Assembly (NCBI RefSeq): GCF_003583405.1
Contig: NZ_QXEC01000001.1
Span: 372,001-436,000 of the forward strand
Source of the DNA: Micromonospora radicis
GTDB lineage: Bacteria > Actinomycetota > Actinomycetes > Mycobacteriales > Micromonosporaceae
Direction of reading: 5' to 3'
Length of the DNA stretch: 64,000 nt
Below are positions 16,532 through 25,244 of the stretch, one piece after another; within the stretch, counting starts at the first letter, position 1, and each line of letters opens with the position of its first letter. The notes below the pieces were generated by a model. It saw nothing but the letters and a program-made list of their open reading frames with translations, was not told where the DNA came from and did no database searches. The translations under genes and the position numbers were made by a program.

Positions 16532-18153
16532 GCAGCCTCACCGGCACCGGCCGGCTGGCCCGGCTCGCCCTGCGCCGGGACCGGATCCGGCTGGGCATCT
16601 GGGTACTCGGCACCCCGCTGATCGGGTACGCCCTCGCCGAGAGCGTCGCCGGGCTCTACCCCGACGAGCAGACCCGCGTCGGGTACGCCGAGACCGTGAT
16701 CGGCAGCGTCGTCGCCCGGGCCTTCAACGGCCCGATCGCCAGCACCGACCTCGGCGCCGTGGTGGTCACCGAGACGTACCTCACCCTCGCCCTGCTCGCC
16801 GCGCTGCTCAGCACCTTCGCCGTGATCCGTCACACCCGGCAGAACGAGGAGACCGGGCGGGCCGAACTGCTCGGTGCCGCCCCGGTCGGCCGGTACGCCC
16901 TGCTCACCGCCGCCCTGGTGGTCGTGGTCGGCGCCAACGTGGCGGCCGCCGCGCTGCTGGCCCTGGCCCTCGTCGGCAGCGGCCTGTCGGTCGCCGGGTC
17001 GGTGGCCGCAGCGGCGGCGATCGGCGGCGTGGGGGTGGCCTTCACCGGCCTGGCCGCGGTCGCCGCCCAGCTCTCGGTCACCTCCCGCGGCGCGAACGCG
17101 CTCGCCGCCGTCACGGTCGGCGTGGCGTTCCTGCTGCGGGCCGCCGGTGACGTGCTCGGCGAACGCGCCCCCGGCGCGATCCGACTGGACAGCGCCTGGC
17201 CGACCTGGCTGTCGCCGCTGGGCTGGGGCACCCAGGTCCGGGCCTTCGGGGCGCAACGCTGGTGGGTCCTCGCGCTGCCGGCGGCCCTGCTGGTCGCCGG
17301 GATCGCCGTGGCCTACCTGCTCGCCGAACGCCGCGACGTCGGCGCCGGCCTGCTGGCCGCCCGGCGGGGGCCGGCCCGAGCCGCCGCCGGACTGCTCAGC
17401 CCGGCCGGGTTGACCTGGCGACTGCAACGTGGGGCCCTGCTCGGCTGGGCGGTCGCGGTCGCGGTACTCGGCCTCTGCATGGGGGTGGCCGGACACGAGA
17501 TCGACGCCATGATCGCCGAGAATCCGCAGGCGGCCGAGGCGATCGCCCAGCTCGGCGGCGGCGCGGAACTGGTCGACGCGTACCTGGCCGCGATGCTCGG
17601 GCTGTTCGCCCTGACCATCGGGGCGTACGTGGTGCAGGCCCTGCTGCGGACCCGGGCCGACGAGTCCGACGGCATCCTCGAGGCGTTGCTCGCCACGGCG
17701 GTCAGCCGCACCCGCTGGCTCGGTACGCAGGTGCTCGGCGCCGTACTCGGTGCGCTGGCGCTGGTGCTGCTGGCCGGAGTCACCACCGGCTTCGGGTACG
17801 GCCTGGTCGCCGGTGACCCGATCGGCTGGACCGTCGAGCTGGCCGGGGCGGCGGCGCTGCGGCTGCCCGCCCTGCTGGTGGTCGCCGGGGTGGTGACCGC
17901 CCTGTTCGGCGCGCTGCCCCGCTGGTCGGTCGCGCTGAGTTGGACGGTGCTGATCGCCTTTCTGCTGCTCGGGCAGCTGGGCGCGGTGCTGGAGCTGCCG
18001 CAGGCCGCACTCAACCTGTCGCCCTACACCCACGTACCCTCGGTGCCCGCCGCCGACGTCGCGGTGCTGCCCCTGGTCACCCTGACCGGGGTGGCCGTCG
18101 CCCTGCTCGCCCTCGGACTGGTCACCTTCGGCAGGCGGGACACCCCGCGGTGA
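16528..18153 (+). CDS. ABC exporter permease of the TnrB3 (polyketide-antibiotic exporter) type
   Basis: A 541-residue membrane protein that starts at ATG 16528, overlapping the ATPase stop. It has about twelve hydrophobic segments in two similar halves, each introduced by a short cationic amphipathic stretch (ARLALRRDRIRLGIWVLG; TWRLQRGALLGWAVAVAVLG). RHTRQNEETGRAELLGAAPVGR and RTRADESDGILEALLATAVSR are the paired cytosolic motifs characteristic of this family. The export substrate is not predictable; tetronasin and other polyketides are the family precedent. Confidence 0.85.
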   Translation: MSSLTGTGRLARLALRRDRIRLGIWVLGTPLIGYALAESVAGLYPDEQTRVGYAETVIGSVVARAFNGPIASTDLGAVVVTETYLTLALLAALLSTFAVIRHTRQNEETGRAELLGAAPVGRYALLTAALVVVVGANVAAAALLALALVGSGLSVAGSVAAAAAIGGVGVAFTGLAAVAAQLSVTSRGANALAAVTVGVAFLLRAAGDVLGERAPGAIRLDSAWPTWLSPLGWGTQVRAFGAQRWWVLALPAALLVAGIAVAYLLAERRDVGAGLLAARRGPARAAAGLLSPAGLTWRLQRGALLGWAVAVAVLGLCMGVAGHEIDAMIAENPQAAEAIAQLGGGAELVDAYLAAMLGLFALTIGAYVVQALLRTRADESDGILEALLATAVSRTRWLGTQVLGAVLGALALVLLAGVTTGFGYGLVAGDPIGWTVELAGAAALRLPALLVVAGVVTALFGALPRWSVALSWTVLIAFLLLGQLGAVLELPQAALNLSPYTHVPSVPAADVAVLPLVTLTGVAVALLALGLVTFGRRDTPR

Positions 18154-18271
18154 GCGCCCGGGGCGGCCCGAGGCACACCGGTACCCCCGTTGCCGGCCGC
18201 GCGTCGCCGGGGTAGCTACGCGGAACTCACTAGACTCGACCCGGTGGGACGGGGACGCTCAGACCACGGGC

Positions 18272-20428
18272 ATGGATGGTCCGCACATGCGTGAGCTGCT
18301 CACTTCGATCGAGACGGCCGTCCAGCGGGGACAGCAGGACGAGGCGCTACGCCGGCTGGCGAACGTGCCGGCGGATCTGCCGTTGCCGGCGGGACTGGCC
18401 TGGCGCCTCGGTGTGCTGCTGCACCAGCGTGGCCGGTTCGACGCGGCCGACGCCTGCTACCGGCGTGCCGATCTCGACCCGGGGGACCGGCTCCCGTTGG
18501 CGCTGGCGGACCGGGCCCAGGTACTCGCCGGCTGGGCCGCGACCCGCTGGGCGAAGGGCGACCAGGCGCGTACCCGGCAGTTGGCCGCGGACGCGGTCCG
18601 GGTCGCGGAGCAGAGCGGGGACGACGCCGCGGTGGCGGCGGCCTACCTGGCGCAGGCGTTGGCCGCGTTCGGCGCCGGTGACCGCGCGGGTAACGAGCAC
18701 GCGTACGCCCAGGCCCTCGCGGCGGCCGAACGAGCCGGTGACTTCGGGCAGCAACTCCGCATCCGGTGCAACGTCGGATCGCGGCTCGTCGAGGAGGGAC
18801 ACTACCGGTCGGCCGTCGCGGAACTCGACGAGGCGGTTCGGCTGGGCGAGCTGCACGGGCACCAGATGCTGCTCGCGTTGGCGCTGCACAATCGGGCGGA
18901 GGCGTGGTTGGGGCTGGGCGAGCTGCGTCGTGCGCGCGGTGACGCGGACCAGGCGTTGGCCCGGTGGCAGCGGGCCGGATCGCCGCTGGCGGCCTTCGGG
19001 TTGACGCTGACCGCCCGGGTGCACCGGGTCCGCGGGGCGACCCGGCAGGCGGTCGCCGCGTACCGGGCGGCCCTGGCCATGGGTGAGCCGGACGGTAACG
19101 CGCAGGTGCTGGTCGAGGCGTGTGCCGGGCTCGCCCGGATCAGCTACGCCGACGATCCGGCGGCGGCGACCCGCCTCGCCGAACGGGCGCTGTCGATGCC
19201 CAGCTCCGCCGGGCCCACCGTGGCGGAACTGGCCGCCGGGTGGGTCGCCCTCTGCTCCGCGGACCCACCGACCGCCCTGCGGTACGGCGAACAGGTTCGC
19301 GCGGAGGCCGGTCGGCGCCGAGACCGCGCCGGGCTGGCCGAGGCGATGGAACTCGTCACGCTCGCCACCCACCGGGCCAGCCCCGTGACGGTCCCACCCC
19401 GGACTGTCCGCCGGCTGCTCGCCGACCTGGTCGAAGCCGCGACGATCTGGGCCGAACTCGGCAACGAGTTCGCCCTCGCCACCAACGCCCTGCTCCAGGC
19501 CCGCCTCGCCGGTGACCGGGCGGCCGAGGAGATCGCGTACGAGCGGCTACGCCAGTCCGGCGTACAGGAAGGCGCCTGGCACGTCGCCGGACCGTTGGCG
19601 GCGATCGGGCCGGCTCCGGTCCCCGAGGTGGAGGTACAGCTCCTGGGGCAGTTCACGGTCCGCCGGGCCGGGGTGCCGGTGCCGGTGGGCAGCTGGCAGT
19701 CCCGTAAGGCGCGGGAACTGCTCAGGCTGGTGGCCGGGCAGCTCGGGAGGGCGGTGACCCGCGACGCGCTGGCCGCCGCGCTGTGGCCGCAGGCCGCAAC
19801 CGAGGTGGCGCTACGCCGCCTGTCGGTGCTGATCTCGACCGTGCGCGGCGTGTTCGACCCGGAGCGGCGGTATCCGGCCGACCGTTACCTCGTCACGGAT
19901 GCGACCACGGTCCGGATCGACCCGGCGCACGTCGCCGTGGACGCGGTGCGCTTCCAGGAGGCGGCCCGCGCCGTCATCGTGGCGGACAGCGCGAGCCCGT
20001 CGAAGGCGTCGTCGAGCGGCAGTCCGGATCCGGCGGCCACCGACGGTGACATCCGGCTGCTGACCCGCCTGGAGGCGGTGGTGGCGATGTACACCGGCGA
20101 TCTCTGCGACGACGGTGAGATCGCCGGAGACTCGGTGCACCGGCCCCGCGCCGTCCTGGCCGACCTGTACCGCGAGACGACCCACCGGCTGGCGCGGCGA
20201 TGCCTGTGCCTGGGGCGTAACGAGGCGGCGATCGGCTGGTACCTACGCCTCACCGCCGAGGACGGCTACGACGAGCCGGCCCATCTCGGGCTGATCAGCG
20301 CCTTGTCCGCGGTCGGGCGGCACGGCGAGGCCAACCGCCGGTACCAGGAGTACGGCGCGCGGATGCGGGAGATGGATGTCGAGCCCGCTGTCTTCCCCCA
20401 CCCGGAGCGGGCTCGCCCGCCCGCCTGA
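18272..20428 (+). CDS. TPR protein with C-terminal SARP-type DNA-binding and BTAD domains
   Basis: A 718-residue regulator. Residues 1-440 are helical repeats of TPR type (ALADRAQVLAGWAATRWAKG, ALALHNRAEAWLGLGELRRA). From about 450 comes a winged-helix OmpR/SARP domain (VEVQLLGQFTVRRAGVPVPV, WQSRKARELLRLVAGQLGRA, ALWPQ), then a bacterial transcriptional-activator domain ending in LTAEDGYDEPAHLGLISALSAVG. In classical SARPs the DNA-binding domain is N-terminal, so the order is reversed. ATG 18272 or ATG 18287 could be the start; neither has a good ribosome-binding site. Its targets are unknown and it may regulate metabolism elsewhere. Confidence 0.82.
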   Translation: MDGPHMRELLTSIETAVQRGQQDEALRRLANVPADLPLPAGLAWRLGVLLHQRGRFDAADACYRRADLDPGDRLPLALADRAQVLAGWAATRWAKGDQARTRQLAADAVRVAEQSGDDAAVAAAYLAQALAAFGAGDRAGNEHAYAQALAAAERAGDFGQQLRIRCNVGSRLVEEGHYRSAVAELDEAVRLGELHGHQMLLALALHNRAEAWLGLGELRRARGDADQALARWQRAGSPLAAFGLTLTARVHRVRGATRQAVAAYRAALAMGEPDGNAQVLVEACAGLARISYADDPAAATRLAERALSMPSSAGPTVAELAAGWVALCSADPPTALRYGEQVRAEAGRRRDRAGLAEAMELVTLATHRASPVTVPPRTVRRLLADLVEAATIWAELGNEFALATNALLQARLAGDRAAEEIAYERLRQSGVQEGAWHVAGPLAAIGPAPVPEVEVQLLGQFTVRRAGVPVPVGSWQSRKARELLRLVAGQLGRAVTRDALAAALWPQAATEVALRRLSVLISTVRGVFDPERRYPADRYLVTDATTVRIDPAHVAVDAVRFQEAARAVIVADSASPSKASSSGSPDPAATDGDIRLLTRLEAVVAMYTGDLCDDGEIAGDSVHRPRAVLADLYRETTHRLARRCLCLGRNEAAIGWYLRLTAEDGYDEPAHLGLISALSAVGRHGEANRRYQEYGARMREMDVEPAVFPHPERARPPA

Positions 20429-20578
20429 ACGATTCCTGAACCCCGCCCGAAACCGGCCGGTCAGACTGCGCACAGGAAAGTACGCGTGCCCCGCTGCCGG
20501 AACCGGATCGCCGGCGCTGGTGGCGTCGGCGGACGCCGGTACGGCGGACGGGGGCGGGGCAGCTCGGAGGAGAGATCG

Positions 20579-21118
20579 ATGAGAAGAACTCGGCGGGGTC
20601 CAGGGCGGGCCGCCCAGGCGCTGGCCGCGCTCGCGGTCGGGTTGCTGCTGGCGGGCTGCGGTCCCGATGCGGGCGACCCGGCACCGGCCGCCGGCGGCAG
20701 CACGGCCGACACCGGCGGCGCGAGTCCCCAGGCCGACGGCGGGAAGGACACCGACCGGGCCGAGCCGGCCGGTGCCGACAGCTGGTGTGAGGTGGTGAAG
20801 GCGTTCAACGACTCGGTGGAGCCGTTGTTCGAGCCGGGCGCGAGCGGTGCGAAGGGCGATGCGGCTCAGGCACATGCCCGGTTGCGGGAGCTGGTGGCAG
20901 CGGCGCCGGCCGAGATCAAGACGGAGGCGGCGGCGCTCAGCGAGTTCTATGGCGCGGTCATCGACACCTCGGGCAAGAGCATGGCCGAGGATCCCGACGG
21001 CTTCGCCCGCCTCGCCAAGGCCGCCGAGCACCTCAGGGAGGTCATGCCGCCGGTGTCGGACTACACCATGAAGTACTGCCCGGAACTCGACGCGCAGCTG
21101 CCGATGGGAGACGGCTGA
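20579..21118 (+). CDS. Hypothetical lipoprotein
   Basis: A 179-residue protein with GGAGGAGA before ATG 20579. The signal peptide has a basic start (MRRTRRGPGR), hydrophobic core and lipobox LLLAGC at about residue 28. A low-complexity Gly/Ala/Thr linker of about 35 residues is followed by a mostly helical domain with two Cys (SWCEVV... and MKYCPEL), which could pair outside the cell. I do not recognise a family. Confidence 0.75.
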   Translation: MRRTRRGPGRAAQALAALAVGLLLAGCGPDAGDPAPAAGGSTADTGGASPQADGGKDTDRAEPAGADSWCEVVKAFNDSVEPLFEPGASGAKGDAAQAHARLRELVAAAPAEIKTEAAALSEFYGAVIDTSGKSMAEDPDGFARLAKAAEHLREVMPPVSDYTMKYCPELDAQLPMGDG

Positions 21119-21145
21119 CCCGACCGTACGGCCGAGGTCGGTCGC

Positions 21146-21877
21146 TCAGAGCACCTGGGAGAGGAAGCGGCGCAGGCGTGGGTGCTGCGCCGCTTCGAAG
21201 ATCGCGTTCGGCGCGCCGGCCTCCAGCACCACGCCGGCGTCCATGAAGGCGACCGTGTCGGCGACCTCGCGGGCGAAGCCCATCTCGTGGGTCACCACGA
21301 CCATCGTCATGCCCTGCGCGGACAGCTCCGCCATCAACGCCAGCACGCCCTTGACCAGTTCCGGGTCCAGTGCCGAGGTCGCCTCGTCGAAGAGCATCAC
21401 CTCCGGCTGCATGGCCAGGGCGCGGGCGATGGCGACCCGCTGCTGCTGCCCGCCCGAGAGCTGCCCGGGGCGGGCGTCGGCCTTGGCGGCCAGCCCCACC
21501 CGGTCCAGGTGCTCGCGGGCCACCGCCACCGCCTCGTCGTCGCCGAGCCGGCGCTTGCGGCGCAGCGCGAGGGTGACGTTGCGCAGCACGCTCATGTGCG
21601 GAAAGAGGTTGAACTGTTGGAACACCATGCCGACCCGCTGACGCAGGACGTCCGGGTCGTCGCGCAGCACGCTGCGCCCGTCCAGCAGCACGTCACCCCG
21701 ATCCGGTTCGAGGAGCCGGTTGACGGTGCGCAGCAGGGTGGACTTGCCCGACCCGGACGGGCCGATCACGCAGGCGGTGGCACCCCGGGCCACCTCCAGG
21801 TCCACCCCGCGCAGCACCTGGTTGCGGCCGAAGGCCAGGTGCACGTCGCGCAGGGCCAGGCTGACCGAGCTGCTCAT
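21146..21877 (-). CDS. Polar amino-acid ABC transporter ATPase
   Basis: A 243-residue ATPase of the GlnQ/HisP class. Walker A is GPSGSGKST, the Q-loop [12 protein letters not shown], signature [15 protein letters not shown], Walker [15 protein letters not shown], and [14 protein letters not shown] holds the switch His. The start overlaps the permease end by four bases. The operon is preceded by a SAM-IV riboswitch, pointing to methionine, cysteine/cystine or a related sulfur amino acid rather than glutamine. Confidence 0.87.
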   Translation of the reverse strand: MSSSVSLALRDVHLAFGRNQVLRGVDLEVARGATACVIGPSGSGKSTLLRTVNRLLEPDRGDVLLDGRSVLRDDPDVLRQRVGMVFQQFNLFPHMSVLRNVTLALRRKRRLGDDEAVAVAREHLDRVGLAAKADARPGQLSGGQQQRVAIARALAMQPEVMLFDEATSALDPELVKGVLALMAELSAQGMTMVVVTHEMGFAREVADTVAFMDAGVVLEAGAPNAIFEAAQHPRLRRFLSQVL

Positions 21878-22656
21878 CGTTGGTTCCCTCCGGCGGCGCC
21901 GGGCAGCGCCAGGTCGAGGTCGTCGGGGTCGTCGTGCGCCGGTCCGGTGGCCGGTCGGCCGTGCCGCAGCCGACGGTCGATCCAGTTGACCGCGTGGGTC
22001 AGCGGCACCGTCAGGGCCAGGTAGCAGAGCCCGGCCAGCAGCAGCGCCGACTGGTTACCGGTGTTGGCCGCGTAGTCCTGCCCGATCCGGAACAGTTCCC
22101 GCTGGCTGGCCAGCAGACCGAGGAAGTAGACCAGGCTGGAGTCCTTGATCAGGGCGATCAGCTGGTTCACCCAGGCCGGCAGGATCCGCCGGATGCCCTG
22201 CGGAATGATCACCAACCGCATGGCCTCGCCCCAGGAGAGTCCGAGCGCGCGGGCGGCCTCCAGTTGGGTGGCCTCGATCGACTGGATGCCGGAGCGGAAG
22301 ATCTCCCCGATGTACGCGGACGCGATCAGCGACAGCGCGAGGATGCCCAGCGGGTACGGGTTGGGCCCCCACACCTGCATGCCCAGTGGGGCCAGCCCGA
22401 CGCCGATCAGCAGGATCGTCGCCGCGGCCGGCAGGCCCCGGAACACGTCGGTCCAGACCCGGGCCGGCCACCGCAACCAGCGGGTGCGGGAGATGCCCGC
22501 GACGGCCAGCAGGATGCCCAGCGCCGAGCCGAGCAGGGCGGCGGTGACCGCCAGGATCAGCGTGTTGGGCAACCCGACGGTGAGCATCTCGGGTAGCGCC
22601 TCGCGCATGGACTCCCAGTCGAAGAACGTCTCCCACAGGGTGCGCAACGGATCCAC
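21874..22656 (-). CDS. Polar amino-acid ABC transporter permease
   Basis: A 260-residue HisM/GlnP-type permease with about five membrane helices and the EAA loop [21 protein letters not shown]. The opening [21 protein letters not shown] and the late [17 protein letters not shown] are characteristic. The last 30 residues are polar and Asp/Pro-rich. It would work as a homodimer, since only one permease gene is present. It is coupled to the ATPase gene and lies 35 bases after the binding-protein stop. Confidence 0.87.
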   Translation of the reverse strand: MDPLRTLWETFFDWESMREALPEMLTVGLPNTLILAVTAALLGSALGILLAVAGISRTRWLRWPARVWTDVFRGLPAAATILLIGVGLAPLGMQVWGPNPYPLGILALSLIASAYIGEIFRSGIQSIEATQLEAARALGLSWGEAMRLVIIPQGIRRILPAWVNQLIALIKDSSLVYFLGLLASQRELFRIGQDYAANTGNQSALLLAGLCYLALTVPLTHAVNWIDRRLRHGRPATGPAHDDPDDLDLALPGAAGGNQR

Positions 22657-22691
22657 GGTCGACCTCCGCCCTACTCGCTCGTCGTCCTACC

Positions 22692-23564
22692 TCAGGAGGC
22701 GGCCGACGCCGAGGGCGCCGCCGATCCGGCCGGTGCGGTGACGTCACCGCTGCCCGGAGTGAAGTCGGCCGGGATCGGCCGGCCCGGGTAGTACTGCTCC
22801 TGTAGCCGGGTCCAGGTACCGTCGGCGATCACCTCGTCGAGCGCCTTGTTCAGCGCCTCGCGCAGCGCGTCGTTGCCCTTGGCGAAGGCGTACGCGGTCG
22901 GGGCCGGACTGAGTTCCTTCGCCGCGACCTTGATCTTGCCGTTGCTGTCGGCGGCGGTCTTCTCACCGATCTCGGCCGGGGCGATCCAGGCGTCCGCGGT
23001 GCCCGCCTTGAGCTGGTTGATCGCCCCGTTGTAGTCGGGTACCCGCACCGGGTCGAGGCCCCGGTTGGTGGCGTAGTCGTCCTGGACGGTGCCCTGTACC
23101 ACCACCACCCGCTTGCCGGGCAGCTCGTCGAAGCTGCTGAGCGCCGAGCCGGCCGGCACGTCCAGGCCGAAGTAGCCGAAGTCGTAGCCGTTGCCGAAGT
23201 CGACCGTCTTCTTCCGCGCCTCGGTGATCGTGATCGAGGAGCTGCCGATGTCGAACTTGCGGGTGTTGACCTGCGACAGCAACGCCGAGAAGTCGGTGCC
23301 GACGAACTCCACCCGCAGGCCGAGCCGGTCGGCCGCGGCGACCAGCAGGTCGTTGTCGAAGCCGGTGAACTTGCCGTCGGAGAGATACACGTTCGGCGGC
23401 GCGTCGGTGAGCGTGCCGGCCCGCAGCACCCCCGGCTGGAGCAGGTTGTACGGGTTCTCGGCGGTGCCGGCGGAGTCGGCGCCGCAGGCGGTGAGGGTGG
23501 CGGCAGCCAGGGTGGCGGCCACGCCGAGGGCAGCGGCCCGGGTCAGGGCAGGAAGGATTCGCAC
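22692..23564 (-). CDS. Amino-acid-binding lipoprotein of the SAM-riboswitch-controlled importer
   Basis: A 290-residue family-3 solute-binding protein. I set the start at GTG 23564 (VRILPALTRAAALG) because AGGAG is seven bases upstream and the lipobox TLTACG follows a normal signal peptide. The in-frame upstream ATG adds a polar, Pro-rich tail. Core motifs are LSDGKFTGFDNDLLVAAADRLGL, KFDIGSSSITITEARKKTVDF and ITITEARKK, typical of the His/Glu/cystine class. The tail is Ala/Ser/Pro-rich. It is the first gene after the SAM-IV riboswitch and leader peptide. Confidence 0.87.
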   Translation of the reverse strand: MRILPALTRAAALGVAATLAAATLTACGADSAGTAENPYNLLQPGVLRAGTLTDAPPNVYLSDGKFTGFDNDLLVAAADRLGLRVEFVGTDFSALLSQVNTRKFDIGSSSITITEARKKTVDFGNGYDFGYFGLDVPAGSALSSFDELPGKRVVVVQGTVQDDYATNRGLDPVRVPDYNGAINQLKAGTADAWIAPAEIGEKTAADSNGKIKVAAKELSPAPTAYAFAKGNDALREALNKALDEVIADGTWTRLQEQYYPGRPIPADFTPGSGDVTAPAGSAAPSASAAS

Positions 23565-23610
23565 AGGTGTCTCCTGGCTGAGCGGCGGCGGGCACGGACG
23601 TGCCACACCG

Positions 23611-23634
23611 GCGGTCCGTCGTGGGACGGACCGC
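23611..23634 (-). promoter_or_regulatory. Strong hairpin between leader peptide and amino-acid-binding gene
   Basis: On the minus strand GCGGTCCGTC and GACGGACCGC form a perfect 10-bp stem with a four-base loop. It lies 73 bases after the leader-peptide stop and 46 bases before the binding-protein start. A smaller GGCACG/CGTGCC stem follows. No U-tract follows, so factor-independent termination is unlikely. It could be an attenuator or mRNA-stability element. Confidence 0.45.
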
Positions 23635-23707
23635 TGGGATGGGTGGACGAGAGGGAAGGGGAACGGTCAGCCGATCCGGCAGGGCTCGGTGACTGGCGGC
23701 GACGCGG

Positions 23708-23809
23708 TCAGCTACACGCGGCGCTACAGACCCGCATCATGTCGACGTGCCGGCGCCGGGTCAGGCCCGGACGGATCGCGTCGGGTGCGGGTCGACTTCC
23801 GTACGACAT
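23708..23809 (-). CDS. Putative cis-acting leader peptide (sulfur/cysteine type)
   Basis: A 33-residue ORF starting MSYGSRPAPDAIRPG and ending TRRRHVDMMRVCSAACS, with GAGGAGACCC right before ATG 23809. Actinobacterial leader peptides upstream of sulfur genes share an RRHVDLLRV-x-S-x-x-C end, which this matches closely. It lies between the SAM-IV aptamer and the importer genes. Cys codons at the end suggest translation rate senses cysteine or Cys-tRNA. The sequence similarity is recalled knowledge; the mechanism is inference. Confidence 0.72.
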   Translation of the reverse strand: MSYGSRPAPDAIRPGLTRRRHVDMMRVCSAACS

Positions 23810-23844
23810 GGGTCTCCTCGAGGTCGTGATGACCTGGGGAACCA

Positions 23845-23956
23845 GGCCACGCTTGCATCGGAGGTAGCTCCGATGCCTGGTCCTCACCCGGGGCACCCCT
23901 GCGCGGACGAGGGTTGCCGGCCAGCGAGCCGGGGCTTGACGCTGGCGCTCATGACC
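23845..23956 (-). promoter_or_regulatory. SAM-IV riboswitch aptamer
   Basis: On the minus strand the RNA starts GGTCATGAG, continues through GCCGGCAACCCTC and GGGGTGCCCCGGGTGA, then GACCAGG, a peripheral GCATCGGAG/CTCCGATGC stem-loop and GCAAGCGTGGCC. This follows the SAM-IV consensus known from mycobacteria almost base for base. A TAGCCT -10-like element (23965-23970) places transcription start next to the aptamer. Small stems CCTGG/CCAGG (23833-23846) and GGTC/GACC (23820-23832) lead into the leader-peptide ribosome-binding site, so translational control is likely. SAM binding would lower expression of the importer. Confidence 0.9.
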
Positions 23957-24011
23957 TGTCGCCGAGGCTAGCAGTCGGTGACGGGGCGGCGTCCACCCGT
24001 TATGACCACCC

Positions 24012-24392
24012 TCACGCCCGGACCGGGCGGAGGTGCAGGGCCAGGCGCCGGGTCAGGACCGTGGCGCCGGCGAGCGCCGCCAGGACCATGGTGATCTCGA
24101 CGGCGACCACCTTCGGTGCGGTGCTGTAGTCGGTGGACCAGGCGAAGGCGATGGTGACCGGGGTGACGACGATGCCGGCCGCCGGTAGCCCGTAGTAGAC
24201 GCCGACCCCCACCTGGATCGGTACGTCGACCGAGCGCGGAATGTCGATCATGCGAACGAACAGCGGATACAGCGTGTACAGCAGGTCGTAGCCGAGCACG
24301 CTGCCGAGTACCGCACCGGTCAGCGCGGTCCGTAGCAGTACCGCACTATTCGGTGTGGCGATATACCGGTTCCCGGATCGTCCGTGCCGCAC
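24012..24392 (-). CDS. Hypothetical small membrane protein
   Basis: A 126-residue protein with about three hydrophobic segments (residues 20-50, 66-90, 95-115) and short charged ends ([10 protein letters not shown]... [12 protein letters not shown]). I do not recognise a family. It is on the strand of the downstream riboswitch-controlled importer but ends before that promoter. The 229 bases between its start and ureA hold no supported gene. Confidence 0.55.
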   Translation of the reverse strand: MRHGRSGNRYIATPNSAVLLRTALTGAVLGSVLGYDLLYTLYPLFVRMIDIPRSVDVPIQVGVGVYYGLPAAGIVVTPVTIAFAWSTDYSTAPKVVAVEITMVLAALAGATVLTRRLALHLRPVRA

Positions 24393-24621
24393 GGTTGCCG
24401 GCGGCCCGCGTGATCCCTTACGGTCTGCTCAGCGGTGGGTGGTGCGGTCCGCATCCGAGAAGACACCGCCGGTGCTCCGCGACGCCGGGCCGGGATGGTG
24501 GAATCCCGTCGCCCGCGCAGGCGTGGCGGACGACCCGGCGGGCGAGCCCCGACCTGCGGGCGGCGCGTCGAGGCGCCGGGCCCGCGGTTGTCGGGAGCGC
24601 GGACACCCACCGGGAGCACCC

Positions 24622-24924
24622 GTGTACCTCACCCCACACGAGCAGGATCGTCTGCTCGTCCACGTGGCGGCCGACGTCGCCCGGCGCCGCCGCGAACGCG
24701 GCCTGCGCCTCAACTATCCGGAAGCCGTCGCGGTGATCACCGCCTTCCTGCTGGAGGGCGCCCGCGACGGACGGTCCGTGGTCGACCTGATGGCCGCCGG
24801 CCGCACCGTCCTGACCCGGGACGACGTGCAGGACGGCATCCCCGAGCTGCTGGGGGAGGTGCAGGTGGAGGCGACGTTCCCGGACGGCACCAAGCTGGTG
24901 ACGGTGCACCACCCGATCCCGTGA
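24622..24924 (+). CDS. ureA: Urease subunit gamma
   Basis: A 100-residue protein, the usual UreA size. It starts at GTG 24622 ([21 protein letters not shown]) after [32 protein letters not shown] and [20 protein letters not shown] are the standard UreA signatures. It is the first gene of ureABCFGD; its stop overlaps ureB as GTGA. Confidence 0.95.
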   Translation: MYLTPHEQDRLLVHVAADVARRRRERGLRLNYPEAVAVITAFLLEGARDGRSVVDLMAAGRTVLTRDDVQDGIPELLGEVQVEATFPDGTKLVTVHHPIP

Positions 24925-25244
24925 TCCCCGGGGAGATCCTGCCGGCCGCCGATCCGGTGGAGATCAACGCGGGTCGTCCGGTGACCACCCTGCTGGTGGT
25001 CAACACCGCCGACCGGCCGGTGCAGGTCGGCTCGCACTACCACTTCGCGGAGGCCAATCCGGCCCTGGACTTCGACCGCGCCGCCGCGTGGGGGCGGCGG
25101 CTGGCGGTACCGGCCGGCACCTCGGTGCGCTTCGAACCGGGGGTCAGCCGCAGCGTCGACCTGGTGCCGCTGGGCGGCGCCCGGATCGTGCCCGGCCTGC
25201 GCGGCGAGTGTGCCGGAGCACTGGACGGGAGGCCGGAGGCGTGA
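24921..25244 (+). CDS. ureB: Urease subunit beta
   Basis: A 107-residue protein starting GTG 24921: [38 protein letters not shown] and [22 protein letters not shown] are diagnostic for UreB. It overlaps both ureA and ureC by four bases, giving fixed stoichiometry for the (UreABC)3 core. Confidence 0.95.
   Translation: MIPGEILPAADPVEINAGRPVTTLLVVNTADRPVQVGSHYHFAEANPALDFDRAAAWGRRLAVPAGTSVRFEPGVSRSVDLVPLGGARIVPGLRGECAGALDGRPEA

Noticed and set aside
24320..24619. 99-residue minus-strand ORF before ureA
   Set aside because: Pro/Arg/Thr-rich, overlaps the small membrane-protein start and the ureA promoter area, with no domain or ribosome-binding site.
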